Shown here piece after piece: positions 1 to 6,420 of a DNA stretch of 8,597 bases. Below the pieces are notes generated by a model, which searched no databases, had not been told where the DNA came from, and saw nothing but the letters and a program-made list of their open reading frames with translations. The position numbers and the translations under genes were made by a program. Source of the DNA: Deltaproteobacteria bacterium (lineage in GTDB: Bacteria; Desulfobacterota; Desulfuromonadia; Geobacterales; DSM-12255); the NCBI GenBank assembly GCA_017861215.1, contig JAGFXN010000052.1, positions 1 through 8,597 on the forward strand, given 5' to 3'. Position 1 is the first letter of the stretch. Each line of letters starts with the position of its first letter.

Positions 1-995
1 TGTAGAGGGCAGGCAGTCTCCTCCCTCTGCTGCTGCAGAAAATCACCTATCTCAGTAAAACGGCAACCATCCCAGATAAGCAATCCTGCCAATACCTGCG
101 GCATGACTGATCCGGCCGGCAAAAAAACCCGGATAGCGGTATGGGGCCAGGAATCCTTATGCGGGACTGCCCCCCAGCGCAGCTTGTGCCGGTAGACACC
201 GTCACTTGCATGGGGCCTGCTGCGCAGCAGGTCTACACGGGCCAGCCCCTGTTCAGCGGCATAGCCACACAGATAATAATAGATCGCCGAAAGCGCTCCG
301 TAACGCAACGGATACTGATCATCCGCCAGATGCCCCAAAGCGAGAATGGTCAGCTGCTCTTTGTCGGCCCTTACGACAGCGCCGGAGACCCAGGTGTCGT
401 CCTGAAAAACCTGGAGGAGGAATCCCGATCTCAGCCATTTCTGCATCTCCCCGAGGCTTCTCAGGTGGCTGATATTCCCGAAGCGGGCGGTTGTGTGCGG
501 CACGTAGAGCCTCTCGTAAAAATGCTTGAGCGCGGCACGGTCACGAACAATCCGGAATTGATAGCGGTATTTCCGAACCTTGCGGCCGAAGTCAGCTTCG
601 ATCCCCTGACGGCAGCGTTGGTATGCCGGGCCGTCAAGGGCTACCCGCTGCCTGAGCCATGGGTAGGTGACAAGACTGCCGGCAGGCACCAGAGGGGCAA
701 GCAGTCGGTTCAGTTCAAGAATGAGCAGGGTATCAGGCGATGCCAGACGCCTGATCGTAGCTGCCAGATGCCAAAACGGAACCCGGCTGACCGGCAATGG
801 CACGGCATTCCCGGTGAGGATTTCCCGAAAATACGGCAGGCTTGCACCTTCGCCCAGATAGAAGATCTGACATGCCGGCGAACCGGTGACCAGCTCGGCA
901 CAGGTAAGCCTGAACGAGCGGGGCAGCAGGGCGAGACGCTTCGCCATGCTTGCCAGGAGGTAGCCCGGTTTGCTGAACGGTTCGTAGAAAAGCAT
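1..995 (-). CDS. FemAB-like/GNAT-fold acyltransferase (3' end beyond the window)
   Basis: Reading the minus strand from the ATG at 995 gives 331 codons with no stop before the left edge, so the gene is truncated by the window. The C-terminal half reads like the FemAB/BioF2-like acetyltransferase fold (Pfam Acetyltransf_6 type). A basic stretch (RKVRKYRYQFRIVRDR, about residues 138-153) precedes an FYERLY segment. Around residues 230-277 comes the family's signature: a helix in YYYLCGYAAEQGLARVDL, then a loop, then YRHKLRWGAV, which corresponds to the usual FKxxWG ending. Such proteins transfer acyl or aminoacyl groups to an amine on a sugar or peptide, and many surface-glycan clusters carry one. 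A GGAGGA at 1007-1012, inside the end of the upstream gene, lies 11 bases before the start. The gap to that gene is only 7 bases, so the two are probably cotranscribed. Substrate unknown; the family call is fairly sure. Confidence 0.88.
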   Translation of the reverse strand, partial: MLFYEPFSKPGYLLASMAKRLALLPRSFRLTCAELVTGSPACQIFYLGEGASLPYFREILTGNAVPLPVSRVPFWHLAATIRRLASPDTLLILELNRLLAPLVPAGSLVTYPWLRQRVALDGPAYQRCRQGIEADFGRKVRKYRYQFRIVRDRAALKHFYERLYVPHTTARFGNISHLRSLGEMQKWLRSGFLLQVFQDDTWVSGAVVRADKEQLTILALGHLADDQYPLRYGALSAIYYYLCGYAAEQGLARVDLLRSRPHASDGVYRHKLRWGAVPHKDSWPHTAIRVFLPAGSVMPQVLAGLLIWDGCRFTEIGDFLQQQREETACPL

Positions 996-1002
996 CGTGC
1001 CG

Positions 1003-2097
1003 TTAGTCCTCCACTGCCCATGCCGTTTTCAGACAGGAACCGCGGCTCTGCATTTCTGCCCAGCAGCCGCCTTGACAGCCGGCAAAGTGGGGGCAGTCAG
1101 GACAGTCTGCCGGAAAATCGTTGTTTCTGAAGCGGTTGAAGCCTTCCTGCCAGATCTGACGGAAAGAACTGTCACGGATATTGCCTTCGGAGAAGGCCGG
1201 ATCGAAAATCTGCTGGCAGCCCATCACTTCACCGTCAGCGGTGATCGAACAGCGCGTCAGGCCGGCTCCGCAGAAAAAAGGCTTGCCGCCGCCGCTTTCG
1301 GTAAAGCATCCCATATAGGTATGTGATTCGCCAAAATCGACATTGACTTGCCGCCGATACTTCCTGATAAAGTCTGTCAGGCAATGCAGCTGTGCGCTGT
1401 CGAGAGCGTACCCGGAATTGCCTGCAGCCCGCCCCACATTGGATACCGGGGTAAGCCGCCATGCGGTTGCGCCCGACTCCTTGATCAGATTGACCATCCC
1501 TTCCAGTTGACCGATGTTCCCGGGGTGAACGACCGTATTGACGATCCTCGTGGCAACGCGCATCCGGGCGAACAGCTCGAGTCCCTGCATTGCCCGCGCA
1601 AACGCCTTGTCCCTGCCGCGGGCCTGATCGTGGTATTCCGGCATGCCGTCCAGGCTGGTAAAATAGAGAAACAGGCGAAGCTTGCTGAGGGACATTTGCA
1701 GATCGGCGACGTGCCAGCCGTTGCTCACAAGACCGACTGCCAGATTGCGCCGGTTTGCATGGGCCATTATTTCGCAAATGTCCGGGCGCAGCAGCGGTTC
1801 CCCGCCGGAGACAACCAGTCTTGCCACTCCCATCGAGCTCAGTTCGTCGATCAAGCGGAACACCTCCTCCCGGCTCAACTCATTGGCGCCGGCAGTGCCG
1901 GAGGAGGATTCACAGAATGAGCAGGAGAGATTGCACTGGTTGGTTGCCAGCCACTGGACGAAGGTATCGGGCTTGAGCCGCCCGAAGCGATGCAGCTGCA
2001 GGCAGTACCGCCGTTTCAGGGCGGCGGCGTTCCGCCGGTACAGCCGCCCCAGAAAGGGCAGCTGCAGCAGACGGCTTTCAATGGTTTCAATGCTCAT
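1003..2097 (-). CDS. Radical SAM protein with C-terminal SPASM domain
   Basis: The product is 364 residues. The radical SAM cluster motif CxxxCxxC is visible at C55, C59 and C62 (QCNLSCSFC), followed by the SAM-contacting SGGEP at 97-101. A SPASM-type cysteine set follows: C276, C283, C294, C332, C335, C341, C345 and C355, with the typical GNIRDSSFRQIW between the third and fourth. Such domains hold one or two auxiliary Fe-S clusters and usually act on peptides, proteins or sugars. The start at 2097 was chosen because it forms an ATGA overlap with the methyltransferase stop and has GGAGA 7 bases upstream (2105-2109). The frame stays open back to 2307, but that extension lies inside the methyltransferase gene and does not look like protein of this family. 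The cytoplasmic enzyme probably modifies the glycan precursor or a partner peptide; the reaction cannot be assigned from sequence. Confidence 0.95.
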   Translation of the reverse strand: MSIETIESRLLQLPFLGRLYRRNAAALKRRYCLQLHRFGRLKPDTFVQWLATNQCNLSCSFCESSSGTAGANELSREEVFRLIDELSSMGVARLVVSGGEPLLRPDICEIMAHANRRNLAVGLVSNGWHVADLQMSLSKLRLFLYFTSLDGMPEYHDQARGRDKAFARAMQGLELFARMRVATRIVNTVVHPGNIGQLEGMVNLIKESGATAWRLTPVSNVGRAAGNSGYALDSAQLHCLTDFIRKYRRQVNVDFGESHTYMGCFTESGGGKPFFCGAGLTRCSITADGEVMGCQQIFDPAFSEGNIRDSSFRQIWQEGFNRFRNNDFPADCPDCPHFAGCQGGCWAEMQSRGSCLKTAWAVED

Positions 2098-2924
2098 GGC
2101 TGATTCTCCACTTGTGCCATTGCCATCGGGTGGGCAAAGGGCTGCTTGATCGCCAGCGCCGCAATAAAATGACCGGTCAGGTTGCGGGTTCGCAGAGTCC
2201 GCAGCCGCTCGAAAGAGATCAGGATGCGCAGGAAGGCTCTTTGTGCCCGCAGCGAAGCGAATCCTTCCAGCAGGTGCGCAGCTGCCACGGCGAAGACCCG
2301 TGGGCAATGCAGCACTGCGTCGCTCGCCAGAACGGTAAATCCTGTTTCGGTAAGCATGCCCTGCAGCTCCCTCTGGTCACAGGTGGCACCGAAATAATAC
2401 GGGGTAACACCGAGCAGGTTGAGCAGTCGGAAGGGGAGCGAGTTACGCAGCGCTACGAGCGGGTTTGCCGGGTTGTCCATGGTAATGATCATCCGGCCGC
2501 CGGGCCGCAGCACCCGGAACAGCTCCGCAAGACTGTCGGCAATTGCCGCGGGTGATTCAAAATGATCCAGGGTCGAGGTGGAGATAATCAGATCAAAGGT
2601 CCCTTCGGCAAACGGGAGGGTCAGTACGTCGGCTGCAACTGCCTGGATATCCTGATGGCGGGCGCGGGCAGCCCGGAGCGTCTTCCCGGAGAGGTCAATG
2701 CCGACAAAAAGCGGGCCGAGCGGCGCTAGCAACGGATAGAGTCCCTCGCTGCACATTTCATCGAACAGGTCGGTCTTCAACACCCGGCCCGCTGCCGCCT
2801 GCGGCAGCCAGCGGGCGATGAGCGCGCAGTTGACGGCATCGCTGTGGGCACGCCAGAGTTTTTGACGCTTCCGGCTCCACGAGTCGCCTACCGAATTCCA
2901 GTACTCCACTCCCTTGCCGGCCAT
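2094..2924 (-). CDS. Class I SAM-dependent methyltransferase (type 11-like)
   Basis: A product of 276 residues from the ATG at 2924. Recognisable parts of the Rossmann methyltransferase fold are GIDLS (75-79, motif II acidic residue), AADVLTLPF (97-105), FDLIISTSTLDHF (110-122, motif IV region) and LRPGGRMIITMDNP (139-152). Motif I is odd: in place of the glycine-rich VLDxGCGxG the protein has VLKTDLFDE at 48-56. I recall similar KTDLF variants in polysaccharide-cluster methyltransferases, so this may be a subfamily trait. The ATG at 2924 forms TAATG with the stop of the small ORF upstream, and YWN near the N-terminus suits the family. A longer form from TTG at 2957 is possible, because AGGAGA at 2963-2968 lies 5 bases before it; that would add MPVRLSGWGAV. 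The stop overlaps the next gene by four bases (ATGA). It probably O- or N-methylates a sugar or its precursor. Confidence 0.92.
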   Translation of the reverse strand: MAGKGVEYWNSVGDSWSRKRQKLWRAHSDAVNCALIARWLPQAAAGRVLKTDLFDEMCSEGLYPLLAPLGPLFVGIDLSGKTLRAARARHQDIQAVAADVLTLPFAEGTFDLIISTSTLDHFESPAAIADSLAELFRVLRPGGRMIITMDNPANPLVALRNSLPFRLLNLLGVTPYYFGATCDQRELQGMLTETGFTVLASDAVLHCPRVFAVAAAHLLEGFASLRAQRAFLRILISFERLRTLRTRNLTGHFIAALAIKQPFAHPMAMAQVENQP

Positions 2925-3040
2925 TACAGCGCCCCAGCCGGACAGCCGCACTGGCAAGCCCGTCTCCTGGCTGGACTGGCCGGGATTCCCGCGGGTGCCG
3001 GCAATTGCTCTTTCGGTTGCACCGCTGTCAGCTCATTCAT
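2924..3040 (-). CDS. Possible small protein of 38 residues, coupled to both neighbours
   Basis: This short reading frame fills the gap between the Mur ligase and the methyltransferase exactly. Its ATG overlaps the ligase stop (ATGA, 3040-3037), and its TAA shares its last base with the methyltransferase ATG (TAATG). It begins MNELTAVQPKEQ, has a Pro/Ala-rich middle and ends RRRACQCGCPAGAL. It therefore carries three cysteines in CxCxC spacing after an arginine run. By my count about two thirds of its codons end in G or C, much like a normal gene in this locus. No family is recognised. It could be a metal-binding or modified small peptide, or simply a translated spacer that carries ribosomes to the methyltransferase start. 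In GC-rich DNA an open frame of this length can also occur by chance. If the methyltransferase starts at TTG 2957, the two would overlap by 34 bases. Confidence 0.35.
   Translation of the reverse strand: MNELTAVQPKEQLPAPAGIPASPARRRACQCGCPAGAL
2963..2968 (-). promoter_or_regulatory. Shine-Dalgarno-like AGGAGA ahead of the alternative TTG start
   Basis: On the minus strand AGGAGA precedes the TTG at 2957 by 5 bases. This is the strongest ribosome-binding match near the methyltransferase. The ATG at 2924 has only a GGGG-type match. The site supports a longer methyltransferase starting at TTG, unless it is just the AGG AGA codons of the 38-codon ORF. Confidence 0.4.
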
Positions 3041-4302
3041 TTCATCATCCAGCATTCAGTGCACTCCAGGTTGATGGCTTCGCACTTCTGAACAGGGCAT
3101 AGCACTGAAGCATCGCCCAAAGCCAGGGCAATACGCCTGAGCCGCTGCTCATGGCGCCCCTTGATCAGCACGACATCACCGGCGCGCAACTGCTCGCGGA
3201 GCAGAGGTATGGCATTGCGAAAATCGCGCCGGCACAGATACACCGTTTGCCGTGAATGTCCGGACTGGTTAAGTCCCGGGAGGTAATACTCTTCAGCATT
3301 CCCCACCAGCAGTACCAGGTCACAAACCGAGCCGGCCAGTTTACCCAGGGTCTTATAGAGCGGACCCTGCTTCCCGAAGGGTTCGGTAACATCACCCAAG
3401 ACGGCGATGCGCCGTGTAGCCGGCACCTCCGCCAGGAATTGCAGAGCCGCCTCCATTGACTCAGCCGGAGCTTTGAAATCATCGCAGATAAACCAGGCGC
3501 CCGAGGCATGAGCCATCGGCTGGAAGCGGCCGGCCAGCGGCTGCAACCGTTCAAGGCGGGCGATGCTCGCTTCAATCCCCCCCCCTTCTCCTTGTACCAC
3601 TGCCAGGGCTGCCAGTAAAGCATACATGGAGGGTTTGGCAAAGAGCCTGGAATTGATCCGGTACATCCGGCCTGCTATCGAGACATCCAGAACCGTGCCC
3701 TCAGGCCAGTTCAACCGGTACGAGACGGCCTGCACCTGGTTATGGGGAGAGAACCCATAGGTGATCGTCCTGGCGACCGTTTCCCCGGCCATGGCAAGAA
3801 CGCGGGGATCGTCACCATTGAGGACGGCAAGTCCGTTTTTCGGCAAGGCCCGTACCAGCGCCCCTTTTTCGCGGGCCGTGCATTCGAGGTTTTTAAATGA
3901 ACGGTTATGGTCGGAGGCGATGGAGGTGATGACGGCGATGTCCGCCTTGAGCATGTGCGCATAGGCTGCCATCTGCCCGGGACCGCTCAGCCCGACCTCG
4001 AAGACGGCGTAGGCTCGGCCGGGCGGGACACGTAACAGGCTGGAGGCCAGAAACCCGTAATGATTAAAGCGGAAGCGGGGCAAGGGCACAGCCAATATAG
4101 CGCTTACCGCATGCAGGGTGGAAGTTTTCCCGAGCGACCCCGTGACGACTGCCAGTCGGGTTGCGGGGAGCAGCATGCGCCGATACGCACTGGCGATGCG
4201 CCGCAAAACCGGCCAGGCGAGAAAAACCGCCCCCTTCCAGAGTTCCCAGCGTCCCAGTGGAGTTTTCAGCATTCTCAGGTAGTCTGTCGGTCTGAACTTC
4301 AA
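3037..4302 (-). CDS. MurF-like Mur ligase family protein with shortened N-terminus and Cys-rich tail
   Basis: A product of 421 residues. Mur ligases use ATP to join an amino acid or peptide to a carboxylate through an acyl phosphate. Visible landmarks are the P-loop TGSLGKTST (54-62), EVGLSGPGQM (102-111), the central TSIASDHNRSF (126-136) with AREKGAL, LNGDDP (161-166), the C-terminal domain DDFKAPAESM (274-283, MurF-like), VLGDVTEPFG (301-310) and IKGRHEQRL (380-388). The P-loop lies near residue 54, well before its position in MurF, so the UDP-MurNAc-binding domain is mostly absent. A basic, aromatic stretch (about 16-45) takes its place. A different acceptor than peptidoglycan precursor is therefore likely. 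The tail holds C402, C407, C414 and C417 (Cx4Cx6CxxC), which could bind metal. The start is TTG at 4302 with AGGAG nine bases upstream, inside the amidotransferase stop region. A nine-G run lies at 3577-3585. Confidence 0.93.
   Translation of the reverse strand: MKFRPTDYLRMLKTPLGRWELWKGAVFLAWPVLRRIASAYRRMLLPATRLAVVTGSLGKTSTLHAVSAILAVPLPRFRFNHYGFLASSLLRVPPGRAYAVFEVGLSGPGQMAAYAHMLKADIAVITSIASDHNRSFKNLECTAREKGALVRALPKNGLAVLNGDDPRVLAMAGETVARTITYGFSPHNQVQAVSYRLNWPEGTVLDVSIAGRMYRINSRLFAKPSMYALLAALAVVQGEGGGIEASIARLERLQPLAGRFQPMAHASGAWFICDDFKAPAESMEAALQFLAEVPATRRIAVLGDVTEPFGKQGPLYKTLGKLAGSVCDLVLLVGNAEEYYLPGLNQSGHSRQTVYLCRRDFRNAIPLLREQLRAGDVVLIKGRHEQRLRRIALALGDASVLCPVQKCEAINLECTECWMMK
3577..3585 (-). 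repeat. Homopolymeric G9 tract inside the Mur ligase gene
   Basis: The coding strand reads GAA followed by nine G bases and ATT, encoding EGGGI at about residues 239-243 as three consecutive GGG codons. It is the longest single-base run I saw in the window; other runs are seven bases or fewer. Gain or loss of one G would remove the whole C-terminal ligase domain, with DDFKAP and KGRHE. One of the two shifted frames stays open to 3165. Runs of this kind can mediate phase variation, but only the tract itself is seen here. Confidence 0.8.
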
Positions 4303-4311
4303 GCTGCCGCG

Positions 4312-4316
4312 CTCCT
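4312..4316 (-). promoter_or_regulatory. Ribosome-binding site deciding the TTG start of the Mur ligase
   Basis: The minus strand reads AGGAG overlapping the TAG stop of the amidotransferase gene, followed by CGCGGCAGC and TTG at 4302. The spacing of nine bases is normal. The next in-frame ATG is ten codons later and has no comparable site, so TTG is the preferred start. Confidence 0.7.
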
Positions 4317-6198
4317 AAAAAGAAGGGGAATTTTTCAAAAAGAGTTCCTGCCAGATTTCTATGCTCAGCACACCCATAAGTTGCCGGGAGTAGTCGGCGG
4401 CGCCCTGCTGATGAGCCGTCAAGAGTGAACCTACCGCTGCCGGATTGAACACCCCCGTCTCCCGCAGCCGCTGGGGAGAGAGCAACTCACGGGCAAACTC
4501 GGGAAGCGGCCGGGAAAAAAAGGCCCGCACCGGAGCCTCCATGCCGCGTTTCCTGCGCCAGCAAATGGCGGCTGGCAATACCTTTTCCATTGCCTTGCGG
4601 AGGATCCATTTTTCGGTCAGCCTCTTCATTTTCAAGCGAGGTGGAATCAGGCTGCAGAACTCGATCAGTTCGTGATCCAGAAAGGGGAGCCGGGCCTCCA
4701 CCGACCACGCCATTGAGGACCGGTCTACATCCGGAATGATGTAGTTTGGAAGACGCAGGCACATGTCGAGGTATTGCAGCTGGCAAAAGGGGGCCCAGCG
4801 TGCAAAATCGTCAGGAACCCGGAAGCCGACGGGAGCCGGCGGCAGCGGGACGTTTTCCAGCACATCATCGCGCAACAGGTGGTGCATGATTTCCCAGTTA
4901 TTGGGAGCAACCATGGCGTGAAAACGCTCCCAGCCCATCTCCAGAGGGGCCTCAAAAAGCCTGGCCGTGCGCGGCCGCCATCTCCTCAGAAGCATTCGGC
5001 TGATGCCCCTGATGAGCGGATCGGGGAGACGGCTGCAAGGGCGCAGCACCCGATCACCATGATACCAGCGATATCCCCCCAGCAATTCGTCGGCGCCCTC
5101 GCCGGTGAGCACAACCTTCCCGTCGGCCGCAACCTGCCGAGCCAGCGCCATGCGGGGGACCTCAACTGCCGACAGGGACAATTCTTCAGTGTGCCAGACG
5201 GCTTTACGGAGCTGATCAAAGTCGCTCAGCCGGAAAACGAATTTCCTCCCCTGCAACCGGTAGTGCGGAAAATCGGACAAGACAGGTTGGGTGCGCACCT
5301 CATCACATGCCGGATCTTCAAACGAGAGCGAATAGGTGGCAACCGGCTGGGCGGATACCTGCCCTGCCAACGCCGCGATCGTGCTGGAATCCAGTCCGGC
5401 GCTCAGCCAGCTGCCTACGGCAACATCGCTGCGCAGATGAAGCCGCACGGTCTCTGCCAGCTTCTCCCGCAGTTGCCGGCACCATTCCTCCTCCGGCTTA
5501 TCCTGAAAATCGTTCCGGGAGGGAAAGGCCGGCTGCCAGTAGCGATGCACTGCCATCTGCCCCTGCCGATAGGTGAGATAATGACCGGGAGGCAGGCGGA
5601 AAACGTCGTCATGCAAGGTGTGAGGCGCCAGCACGAAGCCCCAGCTGAACAGTTCCCCCAGGGCTTTTCGCGAAAGCCGTTTCTCGATCAGACCGGAAGC
5701 CAGGATCGCCTTGTTCTCCGAGGCGAAACAGATCCCCTGCCCGAAGCGGGCGTAGTTCAACGGCTTTATACCCATGCGGTCACGGGCGAGCAAAAGTTGT
5801 CGCCGCCGGGAATCCCAGAGTGCAAAGCCGAACATTCCCCGTAAACGATGCACCAGCTCCGGACCGTGCTCTTCGTAGAGATGAACCAGCACTTCTACAT
5901 CCGAGTGAGTCCGGAAAGTATGTCCCCGGAGCAGCAGCTTTTGCCTCAGTTCCAGGTAATTGTAGATTTCGCCATTGCAGACAACGGTAATCGTGCCATC
6001 TTCGTTGGCAATAGGCTGATCACCTGTCTCCAGGTCAATGATGCTCAAACGGCGGATGCCCAGCCCCACCCCCGGGACACAGAACAGGCCGCTGCTGTCC
6101 GGGCCGCGATGGACCATGCTGTCCGTCATGCGGCGGAGCAGTTCCGGATCGACTGACCGGTTGACATCAGCATGGGCCATCCCGCATATACCGCACAT
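4315..6198 (-). CDS. Glutamine-hydrolysing asparagine-synthetase-like amidotransferase
   Basis: A complete 627-residue protein with both halves of the AsnB family. The N-terminal class II glutaminase domain has its catalytic Cys2 (MCGICG), HRGPDSSG (30-37), R50 in RRLSIID, NGEIYN (75-80) and SDVE (99-102). The synthetase half has the ATP pyrophosphatase loop SAGLDSS (266-272) and GEGADELLGGY (366-376). It should hydrolyse glutamine, channel ammonia and amidate an adenylated carboxylate. In O-antigen and exopolysaccharide clusters such proteins often make uronamides (WbpS is an example) or serve an unknown amidation, so free asparagine need not be the product. The ATG at 6198 is fixed by Cys2 and has GAGG seven bases upstream (6206-6209). 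Twelve bases separate its stop from the Mur ligase start. Nothing in it looks damaged. Confidence 0.96.
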   Translation of the reverse strand: MCGICGMAHADVNRSVDPELLRRMTDSMVHRGPDSSGLFCVPGVGLGIRRLSIIDLETGDQPIANEDGTITVVCNGEIYNYLELRQKLLLRGHTFRTHSDVEVLVHLYEEHGPELVHRLRGMFGFALWDSRRRQLLLARDRMGIKPLNYARFGQGICFASENKAILASGLIEKRLSRKALGELFSWGFVLAPHTLHDDVFRLPPGHYLTYRQGQMAVHRYWQPAFPSRNDFQDKPEEEWCRQLREKLAETVRLHLRSDVAVGSWLSAGLDSSTIAALAGQVSAQPVATYSLSFEDPACDEVRTQPVLSDFPHYRLQGRKFVFRLSDFDQLRKAVWHTEELSLSAVEVPRMALARQVAADGKVVLTGEGADELLGGYRWYHGDRVLRPCSRLPDPLIRGISRMLLRRWRPRTARLFEAPLEMGWERFHAMVAPNNWEIMHHLLRDDVLENVPLPPAPVGFRVPDDFARWAPFCQLQYLDMCLRLPNYIIPDVDRSSMAWSVEARLPFLDHELIEFCSLIPPRLKMKRLTEKWILRKAMEKVLPAAICWRRKRGMEAPVRAFFSRPLPEFARELLSPQRLRETGVFNPAAVGSLLTAHQQGAADYSRQLMGVLSIEIWQELFLKNSPSF

Positions 6199-6210
6199 CC
6201 AGAAACCTCG

Positions 6211-6309
6211 CTACCAATGACCCCTTGAAATAAAGGCCGGCACCTTTCCTCCAGGTGCCCCGGTCACCAGCCCCTGCAGCAGTTTTGCTTTTTCATAGAC
6301 TGTAGCCAT
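6211..6309 (-). CDS. Short ORF of 32 codons, possible remnant of a radical SAM N-terminus
   Basis: An ATG at 6309 opens a frame beginning MATVYEKAKLLQGLVTGAP and ending at TAG 6211, 12 bases before the amidotransferase start. An AGGG lies four bases before the ATG. The phrase KAKLLQGLVTG resembles the opening of many radical SAM proteins found in glycan clusters, where a GPxxV strand and the CxxxCxxC motif would follow. Here the frame stops before any cysteine. That resemblance is from memory and weak. It could equally be a small leader-type ORF or chance. Confidence 0.25.
   Translation of the reverse strand: MATVYEKAKLLQGLVTGAPGGKVPAFISRGHW
6239..6259 (-). repeat. Short inverted repeat (7-base stem, 7-base loop)
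   Basis: GGCACCT at 6239-6245 pairs exactly with AGGTGCC at 6253-6259. On the transcribed strand the loop contains GGAGGAA. A modest T-rich stretch (CTTTATTTC) follows four bases later, so weak termination or attenuation before the amidotransferase gene is conceivable. There is no real U tract, so I do not call it a terminator. Confidence 0.35.
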
Positions 6310-6344
6310 AAAACCCTGCAGAAACAGCAGGCAGTACCAGTTGT

Positions 6345-6420
6345 TTACTCCTCGAAACCACAGGCCTCATACAGCTGGAACGGTTCAGGTGCTCACCAAC
6401 TGAAGACGAACTTTCCGCCA
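6345..6420 (-). pseudogene. Apparent frameshifted C-terminal fragment of a GNAT acetyltransferase
   Basis: Immediately after the glycosyltransferase stop the minus strand reads WRKVRLQLVST and then hits TGA. One base over, it reads EPFQLYEACGFEE and ends at TAA 6345. Joined, these resemble the last part of the GNAT fold, where a VRLQV-type strand is followed by LYExxGF. The spacing between the two halves is about right once a single-base shift is allowed. No start codon or 5' part of a GNAT gene is present; the preceding DNA belongs to the glycosyltransferase. I read it as the tail of a deleted gene. The match is short, so chance is not excluded. Confidence 0.4.

Larger units (their letters stand above)
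6199..6420. other. 222-base gap between glycosyltransferase and amidotransferase
   Basis: This is by far the longest stretch without an intact gene in the window. It holds the GNAT-like fragment, a 32-codon ORF and a short hairpin. I looked for a convincing -35/-10 promoter pair on the minus strand and did not find one. No tRNA or insertion-sequence end is visible. Confidence 0.7.

Noticed and set aside
141..1130. Long plus-strand ORF of 329 codons
   Set aside because: It is antisense to the FemAB-like gene and the end of the radical SAM gene, has no recognisable motif, and the minus frame shows clear family signatures.
2098..2307. 70-residue N-terminal extension of the radical SAM protein
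   Set aside because: It lies wholly within the methyltransferase coding region in another frame; the ATGA start at 2097 has a good ribosome-binding site and fits the family.
4774..5844. Plus-strand ORF of 356 codons
   Set aside because: Antisense shadow of the amidotransferase gene, whose catalytic motifs are unambiguous on the minus strand.
2924..6198. Lasso-peptide or similar RiPP cluster, because an AsnB homologue and a small ORF are present
   Set aside because: The amidotransferase has an intact glutaminase domain with Cys2 like true AsnB proteins, no leader peptidase or B1-type protein is visible, and the small ORF has no lasso core features.
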